From Pectinophora gossypiella (lineage: Eukaryota > Arthropoda > Insecta > Lepidoptera > Gelechiidae): 64,000 nt of DNA. A model generated the notes under the pieces. The model worked only from the letters and a program-made list of their open reading frames with translations. It was not told where the DNA came from and made no database searches. The stretch spans positions 13,432,604 to 13,496,603 of the forward strand of contig NC_065404.1 of the NCBI RefSeq assembly GCF_024362695.1. The letters run 5' to 3'. The translations under genes were made by a program, and so were the position numbers. Every line of letters begins with the position of its first letter. Positions within the stretch are counted from its first letter, which is position 1. Shown here piece after piece: positions 45,754-59,885 of the stretch.

Positions 45754-47655
45754 AGTTCTGTACTATATTCCAGGTGGAAGTTGGAAAAGTCACTTTAAGT
45801 ACAGAAATCGGAGTAAAAATAACTAGAATAAGTAATAAGTACTCAAAATACCTGTTTAAAAATACCGATAGTTTTGACATCGGATTTTTCACTAAAACTA
45901 ATAATTGGGTACTTCACTTTAAAACAGACTATCTATTTTAAAGTAAAATAAAATAAATTAAAACAAAGTTAATAAATATTTTTTTCATTAAAAAGATTAC
46001 GTATTGAAATATTATGTTCATTGCCGTTTTATATGATACAAAATTAAGCTTAGCAGAACACTACTAGCAAGACTTACTGGCTAAACTATTTTATATCACA
46101 TATCAAGTATCATACACATTGATATACTTTACGATAAAGCTTGCTTCCCATCGGCAAACTGTGGAATTTGGACCGTCAAGGTTAATAGTTTAGTAAGTAT
46201 AACAAACCGGGTAACGACGGCTTAGGGTTGCTATACACATATTCTATACGGCATGAATCGATATGTACACTTGGGATAGATAAATCTAACATATTTAGAT
46301 AAAATAGGGCCGTATCTGCACATACCTACGCAGCCGTCATAAACGTAGAATCTTATATGTGTGGCTTTATTAGTTGGATAAACAAACCGAATCGAAAAAG
46401 TGTGCAGCATCCCTAACCGTCCAGTCAAATTAAAAATTTAGTAAACCGTCTCATCTCAAGTCGTCGTGTTATTATTATAGATCAATTTTAAATTTAACAG
46501 ATTGTCCAATGTAGTCCAAACTCAAAGCGTCGACAGTTCCCGACAACATCTGTCTCCCTCCGATAAAATTGTATCGAAGCAGCAAAATACAACGTTACCA
46601 CTACCAGTAACATGCTTTAACCACAATATACCGCAAATGAACTCGCAAATAAACAAATAAAATGTATAGCAAGTGTCAAGTAAGTTCGCGTGCAAATTTA
46701 TCTTGGAATATCAAATGCAACACGCATACAATATTATACATATAATACTGATTATTTAATTCGTTTAATATTTAATTAAAATTCTCGAGAGCGTTTATCT
46801 CGTAATGTGGGACACTTTTACGATGGCGCTACTCACTGACTGATAACGCCGCGACCAGCCACCGCCGGCGGACACCCAAGAAGACACTTTATGCAAATGT
46901 TGTTAAGCCACAAATTTCATTACCGATCTTTGTAATATAAAATTATAATTACAAGATAATTTCGCTCTTGGATCTCAAAACAGTTATGCGCCCGCGCACT
47001 CGACGCGGACCTCTATAAAATAGAAAGTATTTTATACAGCTTATACGATTATTGTCGTCGTTAACGAACGACTTCTTTAAAAGAATGTTAACTTTGAAAT
47101 GATATTAAGAAATACCATTTAAAGTCGTAATGCATCCACGTAGGTGTCTCCGCGCGCAGCCACTCGAATATAATAAGTACGATATCTAAAATAAATAAAT
47201 TATACACCTGACTGCGCATGGAAACCAATAAGTCCAATTGGAATTGTAAACGAGGGATGACAGGCTGACAGAAATATATCGACGTTAAACTGGTCTCATT
47301 AGTTTCCCAACGGCAGTGTCCACAAAAAATAAAGTTACTAGATCACATGTTCGCACTTAATAGCCAAATAAATTAACCGAACGAGTAGGAGCTTATATTA
47401 ATTTCACACCGGATCAATTATACGCATAGAGAGAAGAAATAAACAGTGATACAGAACTATTTACATAAGTCAACATGAGATACGGTTTCGACGACTCCGA
47501 TAGAAGAAAAAGTGAAGCGATTATATACACGGTCCGTTATCTGCGTCGGAGTACTTTAAACAGGTCCCTCCTCGTGTCCGAATCACAATCACAACCGTCC
47601 AACACAAGCGTAGTTTCTACTCGATCACATTATGTACAGGGTACGAGCGCCCGGC

Positions 47656-50600
47656 CTATAAGCACGTGTGAACCACTTTTTCGGTACGGCACAGTTTACA
47701 TTTGACCTCGCAACACCAGTGGAAGGTGCAGTTGCACCGCTCCACCACAAACATGGTCTCTGTCCGGTATCCGCGGCCGCAACACATGAGGTCGCAGCCG
47801 TCGACGCCGATGCTGGTGTCGTTGCAGGCGCGCCCGTGCGTACCGGGGATGCCGAGCCGCGGGTTCTTCTCGCAGAAGCCCGGCGACGGCTCTAAGTACA
47901 CGAGGTCTTTGGCGCCGGGGGATTTGTGGTCCGGGTTGTGGGGCCGCAGCTGGAACCTGTAGCGGTCTCTGCGCGGTACCCGGTGCGGCGCCGCGTCGTT
48001 CCGCTGCGCTGGCGCCTCAATATCCGCGTTGTGCATCATCACCCGCGACGCGCCGTCGAAGCGGTCTTTCAGCGAATCACCAACCGATCGGAAGCTCGGC
48101 AGCCGCATCCAACACGTCTTCACCGTGCACGAGCCAGACATACCGTGGCACTTGCACTCCTGACGCATCTCCGTTTGTACGTGCTGTGGACAAAACCAAC
48201 CATTAAAGCCAATACAGTTAACCGATCCTTTCTGCCGTAAAGTTCCCAGCAACTGTAGACATTGAATAAATTCATTGGGATTTATCTTAACAGGAGGTCT
48301 ATAATGATGTCCAAATATCTTTAAATTCCTTCGATAAGCGTCGATACAGGTGATCGATGATCTTTTAAGCGCACTCCATCGATCGCATCTCACGATCGAG
48401 CAAATTGTTACAAATCGTGAGGAGGTGGGCCGGTCGTCACCGCGCGTGGCGTGATCATAAATCATACTCTAGGGACATTCATCATTCTTAGAAGGTAGAT
48501 AAATGACGTGAGGACGGAGACAGTCAATATTATCCTATGCCAAGCGCAGGCGCTTCGTAGAACATCGTCGAAGGTATTTATTCATTCACATGTAGATAGG
48601 AGAGTATGTTATACAGCCTAGTGTCCAAATATGTGTTAAACAATCGGTGGAATGTTGTGAATATTCATCAGGTGGACACCCAGAGCGAGTGTCGTGACAG
48701 GAATTAAGCGGTTGGATAATGATGTGTCTGGGTGGTTCGCAGGCCCCAGGTGCTTGCTGGTGGGATTTTGGGAAGGATCGGATGCAAATGTAGTGGGAGG
48801 GCGCGCGGCGACGAATGGCCGCGAGTTGCGCGCGCGCACCGCCCGGCGCATAATTAATATTACACTTACGCGACACGTCAAGTGGCTCACGATCGATCGT
48901 CACCCGTAATGGTAATGTAAACACGGCCGTTGACAATGGCCGTCTCGATAACTGTGAGCTGTTTTATTTTATGAGGTGCTACCGTCTAAGTGGTGATTGG
49001 ATAAACAGTAATGGATCGGTTTGTTAGCTACCAATCATCACTGCGGCTGATACCGACGGCTACTTGTTTTGTTATGATTGCTCGTCTTTTTAAGTGGCAC
49101 GTGATGTCATCCGTTGAAGCTACTCGCATGCTGGTCGCACGTAAGTGTTTAAGCACTAATGTAAGTACACTTAATACTGTTCATTGACGTAAACAAATAG
49201 GTTTCTTTGGAATGATTATGATATTTTAATGACTGTGTGGAGCTGTATCATTTCTTAAAGAAACATAGAAACTCTGACTTACCGCTCGTCCAGCCTCGTT
49301 GTTATGCAGATTCATCTTCTCCCGCAATGTTTTCCCTCGTTCTCCGGTGTCAACGAATTCCCTGCTGAACCGGAATCCGAAGCCGATGTTGTCGCTGCAA
49401 CCGCCCCACTTCCAAACGCGGACGTTGGCGGCGGCGGCGGCGCGGGAGCGGTGCGGCGTACGATCCACATGAGAATAATCGCACGTGCAAGATTCTATGG
49501 ATCCCTCAGCGCATGCGCGAGACACCGCGTGCGTCACTCCCGCGCTGGTGATCGCGTAGATGAACGCTGTTTCGCGGCAACCTGCGACAATGGAAACCAT
49601 GTTTAAATTATCTTTTCAAAACTCAAAAATTTCAATTTATTTTATAAAAGAATACTTTGGTTATTGGACAGAAGCGGGGGGAAAATAATTTCTAAAAAGG
49701 AACTTTGATTTTTTTGATAACTAAAAAAAACGATAAAAACATATCAAAAGTATTTGAACAAATATTCCAACTCAAAATTGGTATGTTTTGATTACATAAC
49801 TCAGTTAAGCACGTTTGGCATTCGGATAATTAATTCGTCCCAACAACCGAGGGGTTCGTATTTTAATCAAATGTTATTGTTAGGGTACACGGACAAAACT
49901 CTTTTTATAGTCGTAAAAATATTAAAGCTCAAATCGGGATAATTATTTATTGAATCGTTCGATTTATATTGCTAAATTAATATTGCGAGGTACACGCAGC
50001 TGACATTTCCCGATTGAGAGGTTACAATAAAAGTCATCTCGATCATTAAGTTAATATTCACGCAATAAAGGGTTAAGAACAATACGATCACTGCATCGTG
50101 CCCATTCATCTCGACCGGACGAATACATAAATCGATGCTCTCGTCCCGTATCGAATACTATAAATAATTAATGGCCCGGCATTAGAATCAAATACTCATA
50201 AAATACAATTAAAAGAGAGAGGGTATATCTCGACGATTGAAAATAAAAGAAGTGCCTCTTACCTACCCGAGAGATTATAAATTTGATCATTACAAGTGGT
50301 GGGGCGCGCGCATCGAATTCTCTCTGTTAATATCGATTTAATAGCCCGCGTACTTTTAACGATTAATATGATAGCCTAGCCCTTTGTCTACGCGAGTAGG
50401 TACCCCATGCCCGAGACGATATTATTAACGGATAACCCGAGCCCGATGAATAATGAACGCCGTACAAAATTATTAAATTTACATTCGTCTAAAAACGCAC
50501 ATAAACTTTCTTGGGTGTCGTGTCTCGACATTATCTCGTTATTAATTCGCCTGCGTAGACATTGTAATTTTACGGCATAATGCGCATTAATAACTCGGTT

Positions 50601-53600
50601 ATTGTTGGCGCAATCCCGTCTCATTAAGCGCTCTCGCCTCATGCTCTCGACTCAAGGCTGCGATGAAATTCCTCAAAGGCTATAAACTGTAAGAAGCTCG
50701 ATTATAATCGCGGGATACTCGGGTAAAATAAAATAAGCAATTAACGCCGCTCTAATACACATAAGTGTAATCGCGTGTCACGTCCCCGGCTAATGCCATT
50801 CATTTAGGGGTATACTGCGCGGGCGCACGCCTTTGGTGGGCTTCCGGCCACCTCGCGCGCTCGCTATACATCGGAAAAAAACGAACAGACCCCAAGGATG
50901 TAAAAATAATAAGGAACGCGTATTTGTTGTTATTTATAATAATAATATGTGGAACGGGCCCGCGCAAGCCGCGCCAGCGTTATTAAGGACTCAATAAGCA
51001 AATGAAATCATTTTTTTATTGAGTTGTCATCGTGCACCGATATAAATTACGGCGCACACCGCAGCAACTCGCTCGGGATTCGCTTTTTGTGCTTCCCTTT
51101 GGGATGTTATACAAAAGTATTTTATTCAGCAATTACTTGAGACGTTCGACCAGGAATTTTAATGTCAATTTCGCCATCATTCAATGCTCGGATGAAATTA
51201 ATTCAAGGTACCTGTAGATACGAATGAGAGCGGTCGCATTCGAGCATTTATCTTCTATAATGACTTGGAAACGTTCTCTCACATTAACTATAACGAATAG
51301 GTGCGGGCCAATTAAATATGGCACGCGTAAATAACACTCGTAAAATATCTTTCGGCTGGTCCGGGCAGGTGTGGCGGGGTCAAGTACAGGTGGCTAGTTG
51401 CGAAGTTCACGAGCTTTCTTTAAACGATTGTTTTATCGTCGGCTATAAACCAGCGGAGGCTTCACGGCTGTTGCGCGGAATGAGTCAGTGCGGTGGTCTG
51501 ACGGCGGGGAGCCGGCCAGGTGGGTGCCGCGGCCACGTGCGGCTCCACCGCGCTCACATCTGCCCACCGCCAGATGCCAGCCCAGGCCCGCTGAGATTCC
51601 CATCCCGCTCCTCCTATTGCCATCCTAACGGGACGCCATTACCAAACCAATTAGGAATATAAATAGCGACCGAAAATAATTTTTAATTGGTCTGTGAGAA
51701 TGTTGAAAGCGTATCTCGATATCGATCGATGATTCACGGCCGAGCCTAACTTGTTTGACATCATTCAGTAGTGACTCTTTGTTCTGTTCTAATAAGAGAC
51801 GAAATATTTATACGAGTTTAAATAAATGAATAATTTATTCGAGTTGCGCGGCCGGCCATCGATATCTCCGGACAACAAAGACGATTGTCGCGTTTTGCGA
51901 ATAAATCGCGACGTAGAAAAATTATGACAGATGTAAGGAGGCTTCATCCGAGAGCTCGCATTAGTCACGGCATTAATAAAATGTAAATGCCTTCCTTGGG
52001 CCTAATTAACTGGCCAAACAACGCCAATCTGACGGCGAGCACCAACAGTTCTAACACAAATAGCCATTAGTTCCCGACTCGGGCGCTACATCGGCTTAAC
52101 ATAATAATACTCATAATTATGGTGAGCCATTACTTTATTAAGGCAATTTTGCCCCATCAAATCGCAGTCAAATAAGAACAAACATGAGTAATGTCGATCT
52201 ATAAAAGTAAATTATTATTATAACTGATAATAAAGTGCTGTCCGTGGATTATCTGTGCGTATAATAAATGGTCCCGAAGTGGGTTTACAGCGCGAGCGGC
52301 GAGCGATAATTCCATCCCGACGGATTGGCAGTTAAGGCGAGGCGTTGAGAATTTATAAAAGTCAAAAAGCCGTAAATTGAAGCAGCGTCCGCGCCCGCCC
52401 GCCGACCGTCGGCCGCTGCTCAGTAAAATAAAACTTAATCACTGTTGACATTTGACGAACACCTGGCTCGCACGGCAAACCATTAAATAATTCAAAATTA
52501 ATGCACTAATTAAATATGTTCCTGTCCGCATTAAGTCATCACGCCGAGGTGTTTCCATAAGATTAATTTGAAGGATTGACTTATGATGGTTTCGCGTCGC
52601 GCCTCTTGTGCCTTATTATTTATGGCGACTTACATTATTCAAATTTGATGAGACGTAATTACTCAAAACATCGATAAATCACGCGTTTTATAATAGGCTG
52701 TTTGGCCGGTTTGGCACTCGCTCTCGTGGGCACTGCTCTATCGATCTATGATGAAGTCATTTTATTATGTCTTTTATTTATTTTTAAAACAGTTTTTACA
52801 GAGAGTTAATGACATTGCATCTACAATAATGATAAGATAGATTGTGATAATTTATTTCTGTAGCTATGACAACACCCACACAATCACTCGGTGGACTAAG
52901 AACGGCCTGCAACTTAAGTTATTAAGGACTCAGAAACAGGACTATGGTTGAATGGTGAAGGTAATTTTAGCTATAAAAGCGCATCAGGGATGGGCAATAA
53001 AAAGCAATAATTCATTTTCGTTATGCCGTGTATGGGTGATAATTTCACATTGAGTCCGCGACCGAGGCTGCTCTGCGACAATTCAAATTTACGTCGCTCG
53101 TATATCACTCATTGTGAGTGGCACAAAGCGGCCAGCTACCACCGCTACCATCCCGGCCTCCACACCCATTCACACAATGGACAAAGACATTTGTTTTCAA
53201 ACTTGGAAAAAACACCGAAAATAATTTCGTTTTAAGTGAGCTGTCCACAAACAATAAAAAGGCAATGGCGAACGTCAAAAGCTCGCTCGGTAAAAACGAC
53301 TGTATACTGGATGTCATCGCAGCAACGTCGAACCATAATCCAAGTATAATCGCCTTATTTCAATTTCACAAAACGCGTGTATCTCAAAAACAATTCAAAC
53401 GCCAAAGCGCTTATCTAATTGAGCATTAAATATTTCGTCGAGAGCATTTTATATCTGTTTTATTTTCGATGTCCATCGTTTTATACGTTTTATCCACCCA
53501 CGACGTCGGAATCTCGGGGGCACATACGAAACACTCCAAAACAGGAAATATTTTGAAAAAAGGTCGGGTTTTATTGGCCAAGTTACCTGCCATTAGGAGC

Positions 53601-56600
53601 AGCGTTAGGTGTAAACGTGGCTTCCGTGAGCATGCGCACTCGTCGCTGAACTACGCGGCAGGAGGGCGCAGGCGCGCCGCGGGGCCTCCGACCATATATT
53701 TTTCTATGACAATGACGGGACGAATAAAGGCCGCACCATTGTGTCGTTGTCATCATTTGTGTTAATACGATCCTTGAGGTTTCACCACAATAAGATGGAG
53801 ATGTCGCGTCCGACGTGTCAATGGCGTGTCGACGTGTAAATTAGTAATTATTCGTGTCCCATCCGGGGGGTCTTTGTGAGTCCAAACTGTAATTATGGTG
53901 CGAGACAGCCCTATTGAGCGTGTTGTGGAATTTGATGAACCTTTCAAAAGCGAGTTTAGGATCGTATTTGCGACGTTTTCCTCGGTAATGAGTAGCGCTG
54001 GGCTCCCGCCGCGATCACTTGTCGGTTTTTATGCGTTTCTCGAATGAGCGTAATTGCAATGTATTAAAAAGTTTATCGTGGATATTTGCGGCGCGCCGGT
54101 AATATGCCGCGGCCGCGTGATGCGCCCGCCCTGCCTGCCCTTAATAAAGTAATATGCTCTAAATGCACACGCATATAACATAAATTTCGTAATCTCCTTG
54201 CTCTTTTTATCAGGTGAAATTATTACGGCGGTGGTCCGGAGCTCCTCGTGCTATATCTGGTTTTTAATTTAGAAAAACGCACTAAGCTTTTATCGGCGGA
54301 CGTTTGAATAAAATATCAATACATACATTCGCTCTAGGCGTTTGGGTTTACGACTGTCAGTGCTTTGAGTGCTTTATTGGGAGCGTTTCAGTATTTTATT
54401 TCTCTATCCAGTGACGTTGCTCCTCTGTAGGTAGGTACGTACTACTAGAAAATGTAACTGAAGAATAATTACACAGTAATTCTTGTTAATGAACTTTACT
54501 TACTTAATTGGTTCTGTCTCGGGGATTTACGTTATTTTAGCTACATAAATAAGTTGGAACGGAACGCTTAGTCCGATAATAGTTATTTTGATTTACCTGC
54601 TCATTCACGCGCTGGGTACAGTACACCATTAAGTAGAACATCCACTAGTAATATAGACTCTGCCGTATTGATATAAAGCATTAACGTAGCGAGCACTGAG
54701 TGGGCGACTGTACCTCCTTCTGCTAAGATGCCTGCGGCTACAATCGACCCGGGCACATTTTTTTATTACTTACGATAAACATTAATGTTGGGTAAACATA
54801 TAAATCTAATTGCTAAATTGTTACTAATTTACTTTTTCATGAATATTTTATAAGTTCAATATTTTATAACGTCTAACCTAATAGGAAATGTAATAAAAAT
54901 ATTTTGTAAAGAACATAAATTATAGTCAGCTGATCTCAATACAGAACTATTTTAATTTGAATGTGCGAACGTATTTTTTAACAATTTGGAACGTAGGTGC
55001 GGAAAACTCATACGGAAGGTGCCTATTCTTAAACTTTTTTCTTATGTACTATAACTTCGAGAGTACTTCGTGCATTCGAACTAATAGAAACATCTTTTAC
55101 CGAAACCGCTTGCACAATTCATTAACGTATTTGAAGCTCGCGGTCAACAACCGGAGCGCATGAACAGTACAAGCCGGCGGATAGCGATATCGTTCGAATT
55201 CGAAATGAGATCGAATTAGGGCAAGATATGAAACGAACGCTCTTAATTTTGAAGATAACCCCCTAATGCGGGCACGTTGATCTCCGATCTTACGGAGAGC
55301 TTTTTGTTATTTAACTATATTATAGCAGAAGATTGTTCTATTACGCTTTACTGTTATAAAAACCTCATCAAAAGTATTTTTCAAGAACACTCAACTGAAT
55401 TGTCTCTAAGGATCTGAAATCGCCACGCTAGGCAAACGAATTGACGACCACTATATATCCACATGTCTTGTTGATACTCTTTCGTACACTTTTAAGATTA
55501 AAAATAAAATCGCTCTCAACGATTAATAATGTTTTAAAAGAGTATAAAAACGTGTGTATAAACCTGAGAAATTGAATAACAAAAACTGTCCGTTTTTGCC
55601 GAAGGTTTTTGCTATAATAGCGAATAATGCTCGTCGCCCGGCCAGATGTTCGCGGGCTCATAATAAGCCGTATCGTGCACAAAGCATCGAAATCGGACAC
55701 CCGAGATAGCCCAGCACTGATTTCAATTACAAAATTACCAACTCCATACAAAAACCCACCAACCAATCAACTCTCGACCGTGTACTACACACTCAAGAAC
55801 TTTCCATTTCTTTTCCACCCGTAAAATAACTTTGCAACTTTGAGAGTGTATTAAAACATTTTAATTTTTTAAAGTGCACCTTTATTTAGCCCACAACTCT
55901 TATTCAGCCTGGAAAATTAGTAGTTAGGAAAGGCATAACTCCTCTAATAGCAGTCTATGCAATCTCTAAGTAATACCCCAGGCCTATTGAATTTAGAAGT
56001 AAAACCAGTATTGTGAAGCTAATGGGGGTCTATTTGCCGATTTGTATCTAATCTATTGATAAAATCTACATCCATTCAGATCAACTAAGTGGATTCGACG
56101 TAGGCGCAATTGTGAATAGTGTTTATAGAATAAAGTATGTTTTTCCTTTTTTTTTACACAGTGTCAGAGCCATCGAAGCGGAAATAAAATCGGATTAAGA
56201 TTTTTATCACAAACAAAAGAGTATTGTGCAATTATTCTAAGTTTACTCTTCAACTACAAAGCTTCACACTAGAATCTAAAAAGTTTAAAACCTCAGTCTA
56301 TAAATTAATTCCGAGTTGATTCAAAAAAGGAATACATTCGAAAACATAAATAAAATAAAAAGAGGCATCGACAAACGGGAACTCGAATGTCACTCGGCCG
56401 CATGTAATTGATCCAGGATGCTTTATCTTGATGAGCCCTTTATACGTGCCCCCGGCGCGCTACCCTCGCCGGGACAGATAACATCTCTAAAAGGGTTGCC
56501 AACTAAAGATATCACTTAATTTGTAGCCACTCTTTGTAACTGGTATTAGGGCGCTTGTACAAAACATAAACCTTTTTGTACAGACGTTTTTTGCGCGGAA

Positions 56601-57709
56601 CTTCATTGAAGGACAGTTTCGATTTCATTTTTTAAAGCCAACTCAATACCTCGTAATCTGTTTCCTCGGTATTCTGGAAGAGCATTTACAGCTTATCTTC
56701 TTAACTTCTTTTTAATGTTTTGTTCACTTTGTTTTGCGATACGAAAATTGAGACAACGGGTGACGCGTGTTCTTGAAAATCGCTATTTAAATAACTTTTT
56801 GTGCTTTTTATGGATCGGCGACAGAATCACCGTGACTCGAGTATTAACTTGTCAACCCTTATCAATTGTTTGGTTTTTAATTAAGGGTATTTATCACTTT
56901 TAATTTAATGTTACAGTTGTACTTGTTGTTTGATACCGATCAACGAAGTTGAGCAATCTGGGGAGCGGTCAGTCTTTGGTCAGGTGATGTAGCTTTCATT
57001 TTGAGTTCCTCTGTGCTTCAGAAAACCGTCAGTAGTGGCTATTGGTACGTGGAAATAGTCGTCATGCCAAGTCAGAGGCTTTAGGTGGCCTTCTGGCGGA
57101 TGGGCTATTAGCCCAAAAACCTCCACCATATGATCATAGTATTAGAAGGCTCCCTACTCCCCTTCGATTGACTGAGGGCTGGCCTGACCCTATCAGTGGG
57201 ACGAATATAGATAGATAGGTAAATCATTTACTTGGTCTACAGCCACACATACATAAAATACAAATCAACAACAATACACACCACATACAAAATGTTTAAC
57301 ACACGCCAGGTATGTATGTGTGCTGCAGCAGTCGATCGGTCATAGCTCAGCGCAAGTATTTGCGCTTTCGAACAAATCGCATGATTTTCAGCTACAAGTC
57401 GGATAGGTGAAACCGCGAATACGGGAAATATAAGCTGTGTACTCACCTCTATCAACGATTTTGCCGAACAGATTTTTTCCTCTTAAGAAGTTCCTAGTGG
57501 AGCAGTTCCACCGCCGGTATTTGAACTGGTGCTGGCATTCGGCGACGGCCATGCTGGCGCCTTTAGCTACGGCGGCTAGAACGCCCGGGTTCTCTCGCGC
57601 CAACCGCCGTTGCTTGCGGCGCAGGGTCGCGTGCACCGCCGGGTCCATGTACAACACACCTGGTGACAGCGGCGACAGGTTATTCGGCTCACCGGCTTTC
57701 GCTATGCCC
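47656..57709 (-). CDS. Wnt1: Wnt1 / wingless, secreted morphogen (5' partial, 3 coding exons)
   Basis: Exons on the minus strand: 57709-57447, 49581-49283, 48183-47656 (TAG). Phases fit and junctions are GT-AG, giving about 363 residues. Motifs: GIAKAGEPNNLSP, LYMDPAVHATLRRKQRRLA, FKYRRWNCSTRNF, NLFGKIVDRG, CRETAFIYAITSAGVTHAV, WKWGGCSDNIGFG, LHNNEAGRA, EMRQECKCHGMSGSCTV (acylated Ser), CWMRLPSFRSVGD, YRFQLRPHNPDHK, DLVYLEPSPGFCEKN, VDGCDLMCCGRGY and FHWCCEVKCKLCR..CL. These match Drosophila wg closely, including LVYLEPSP.FCEKN. The insert before YRFQL is much shorter than in Drosophila. The first exon, expected to end in a split Trp codon, lies at higher coordinates or outside the window. 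The gene points toward Wnt6, with the gene A-C array between them. Confidence 0.97.
48184..49282 (-). other. Wnt1 intron between the second and third visible exons
   Basis: 1.1 kb bounded by GTAAGT and CCACAG. Contains 'ggagggcgcgcggcgacgaatg'-like GC-rich sequence near 48.8 kb. No repeats or exons recognised. Confidence 0.55.
49582..57446 (-). other. Wnt1 intron between the first and second visible exons (7.9 kb)
   Basis: Bounded by GTGAGT and CGCAG. Only one degenerate SINE tail was seen (about 57.05-57.21 kb); the rest, especially 49.9-54.5 kb, lacks recognisable repeats. It has interleaved GC-rich and ATTA/TAAT-rich blocks. Low repeat content in an otherwise repeat-dense locus suggests constrained regulatory DNA (inference). 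Confidence 0.6.
57050..57215 (+). repeat. Degenerate SINE tail in Wnt1 intron
   Basis: 'cttcgattgactgagggctg', 'ctatcagtgggacgaatat' and 'gctattagcc' are mutated forms of the tail at 18800-18914. Confidence 0.5.
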
Positions 57710-59429
57710 CTGAAACAATACAGACTCTTAATTCCAAATTCGATATTATTTATGTGGGATAATTAAAAGGGATATTTATATATCTTGACTACTTTTATTT
57801 TCTCCTTTTAACCTATTAAAAAATGGCCCTTACATCCGACCCGAATCTAATAATAGACGACCATTTTATATTTAAAAAAAATCCTAAATTCTTACCATAA
57901 ACAACCAAATCCTCATTCATTATCCTTCCATAGTATTTTCTCTTACTTTCTACTCTCTTTTCTACATGTATTGCATTGCTATAGGGTTAGGGTATTACGT
58001 TGTTATAGGTATGTATATCTACAAAACAATAAAATAACAATATTAGGTACTTATAAGAAAAATTGATTTAAAACTTTGCTGTCCTAACCCACTATATTTA
58101 TTTAGCATTTAGGTATAACGCATTAAGTATCAGTCTCTTATCTCGAAAGATTGTCAAGATTTAGCAATAAGACCTGCCTATTATTATCTTTACCTGTATC
58201 ATTGTTTTCCTGTGTGTGTTCATAAAGTATTTCAGTTTTGTATTGAAGATGCTTTTCACAGGTTTGATAGTGCAGTACATGCTCATTCGGATATTCGCCA
58301 CCGTCTCACGAAACAATGCCTGCCTGTACTGTCTCCGGACGCTTGGGAACTTAAAAAAACGCATACAAACAAAAGATGAACGCCACTTAAGGCAAGGGTG
58401 CAACTCGAAATGAAATGCTCATTTGAAAAGGTAAAGACAACAAACAATTGACGACCGAACTGTCAATCCGCAGACGTTTAGATAAATATTTGCGTCGCGC
58501 ATTAATTCTCGAGGGCCGAGTGGGTAAACAGGCAGAGCGATCGAGATCACGGCGTGTTGACGGTACGGCTGCGCCTGCGCCGGTGACCGGACCGGACCGC
58601 GGCCCTACAAAAAACCCAGAGCACTCTCGCCCGTGAGCCCGCGCTCGAAATCGTATTACTTTTCTATTTGCTTTTCTTTGTAGTCGAGTGTTACGTAAAT
58701 ATGAACGTGTTCGTCGGAAATTCTCATTTCCTTCAAAAAATTATGGAGATGGCTCTTACTTGGTTTTAAACTTTAGTCTTCATCGTAGAGTTCAGAAAGC
58801 CATATGCAAAATTATAATAAATTACGTCACTGTATCACCTGACGCAATCGTTTGTCCGTCAGTTGTTTAATTATAAATTTTAGCACTGACATTAAACCTA
58901 ATTTACATTCTATGTGGCCAGTATGTTAGTCTGACAGATTTCGTCACAAGCGACTACCATATTAGAGATCTTTATTAAATTGATACAACATAATCTTTAA
59001 TATGACGTCCATGTCAGTTTTTGTTATGAATTTATTTCAATCTGGTTTTAATATAATTTTTTGCCTATGTCCTGTGTGGTCGCGTTTAATAATGCTAATA
59101 AGTAGAACGGAATAAATTAAGTAAATATTAACGTTCGATGCGGTGGATACTGTTTTGTTTTATTTATGTTTTTAGCTACTTAAAATTGTATTATAAATGT
59201 GTGACTAATTTTCTATTAGCGCGTGTTGACAAACCTCTTTGGCAGCGTGGGTCAATGTTTGACCTTTGTTTCAAATCTGTATCATTTGCAGACAATCTCC
59301 TAAACGATCTTAATCCGTCTGTGGGTGCGCGAGTCAGTCCGACCGTCATATTGACACCCACATATTTAAAAACAAAACCACGGATGTCCATATTTGCCGT
59401 CCATATAGAGTCCTTTGCACTTGTCACGT

Positions 59430-59885
59430 TGGTAGGAAATCAAATACGGGACTCGAACCGAGGTCCTCGAGGTAAAAAAAAAACGTGAATGGCTTTCACA
59501 GGCAAGCGTAATGTTTGGAAAGAGATAAACTCTGTGTGAATGTGTCAAAATAGCAAATATTGTCTTTTAAGGCTTGGACGTCCTCTATACGGGTAATTAA
59601 ACGTTTCCACAGACCGTTTTTAATGAAGAATTTCTTGTGCTTTTGAGATTGAGCTCTCATAGAAGCGATACCGCGAGTGATGCGGACCGGAGATTGAGAT
59701 TTAAGCTCCAGCGGCCCAGAGTTCCAGACGCAATATTTAAATAACAGGGTTTGGATTTTAAAACCTTGGCCCTGAAACTATAAGAACACACTGTACTGCA
59801 CTTACTAAGTAAGTAACACCCTGACACCAGGGTTGATGGGGTTGGTAATCCACCTCACAACCCACACGAAAGAAGAAAACTAAAT
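59430..59885. repeat. SINE head and tail fragments
   Basis: 59435-59480 holds a B-box complement ('acgggactcgaaccgaggtc'). 59815-59885 has 'accctgacaccagggttgat' and 'caacccacacgaaagaag' of the first SINE family. The sequence between is not recognised. Confidence 0.4.

Larger units (their letters stand above)
41236..47655. other. Spacer between gene C start and Wnt1 stop
   Basis: About 6.4 kb with no supported gene. It includes the gene C promoter region at its left and the Wnt1 3' UTR at its right; the 3' UTR end is undetermined. Repeats are listed separately. 42.6-43.8 and 44.9-47.6 kb show no repeated or coding structure that I can recognise. Confidence 0.6.

Noticed and set aside
47668..48240. 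Plus-strand open frames of 75-104 codons opposite the last Wnt1 exon
   Set aside because: Shadows of the GC-rich conserved Wnt1 coding sequence on the other strand.
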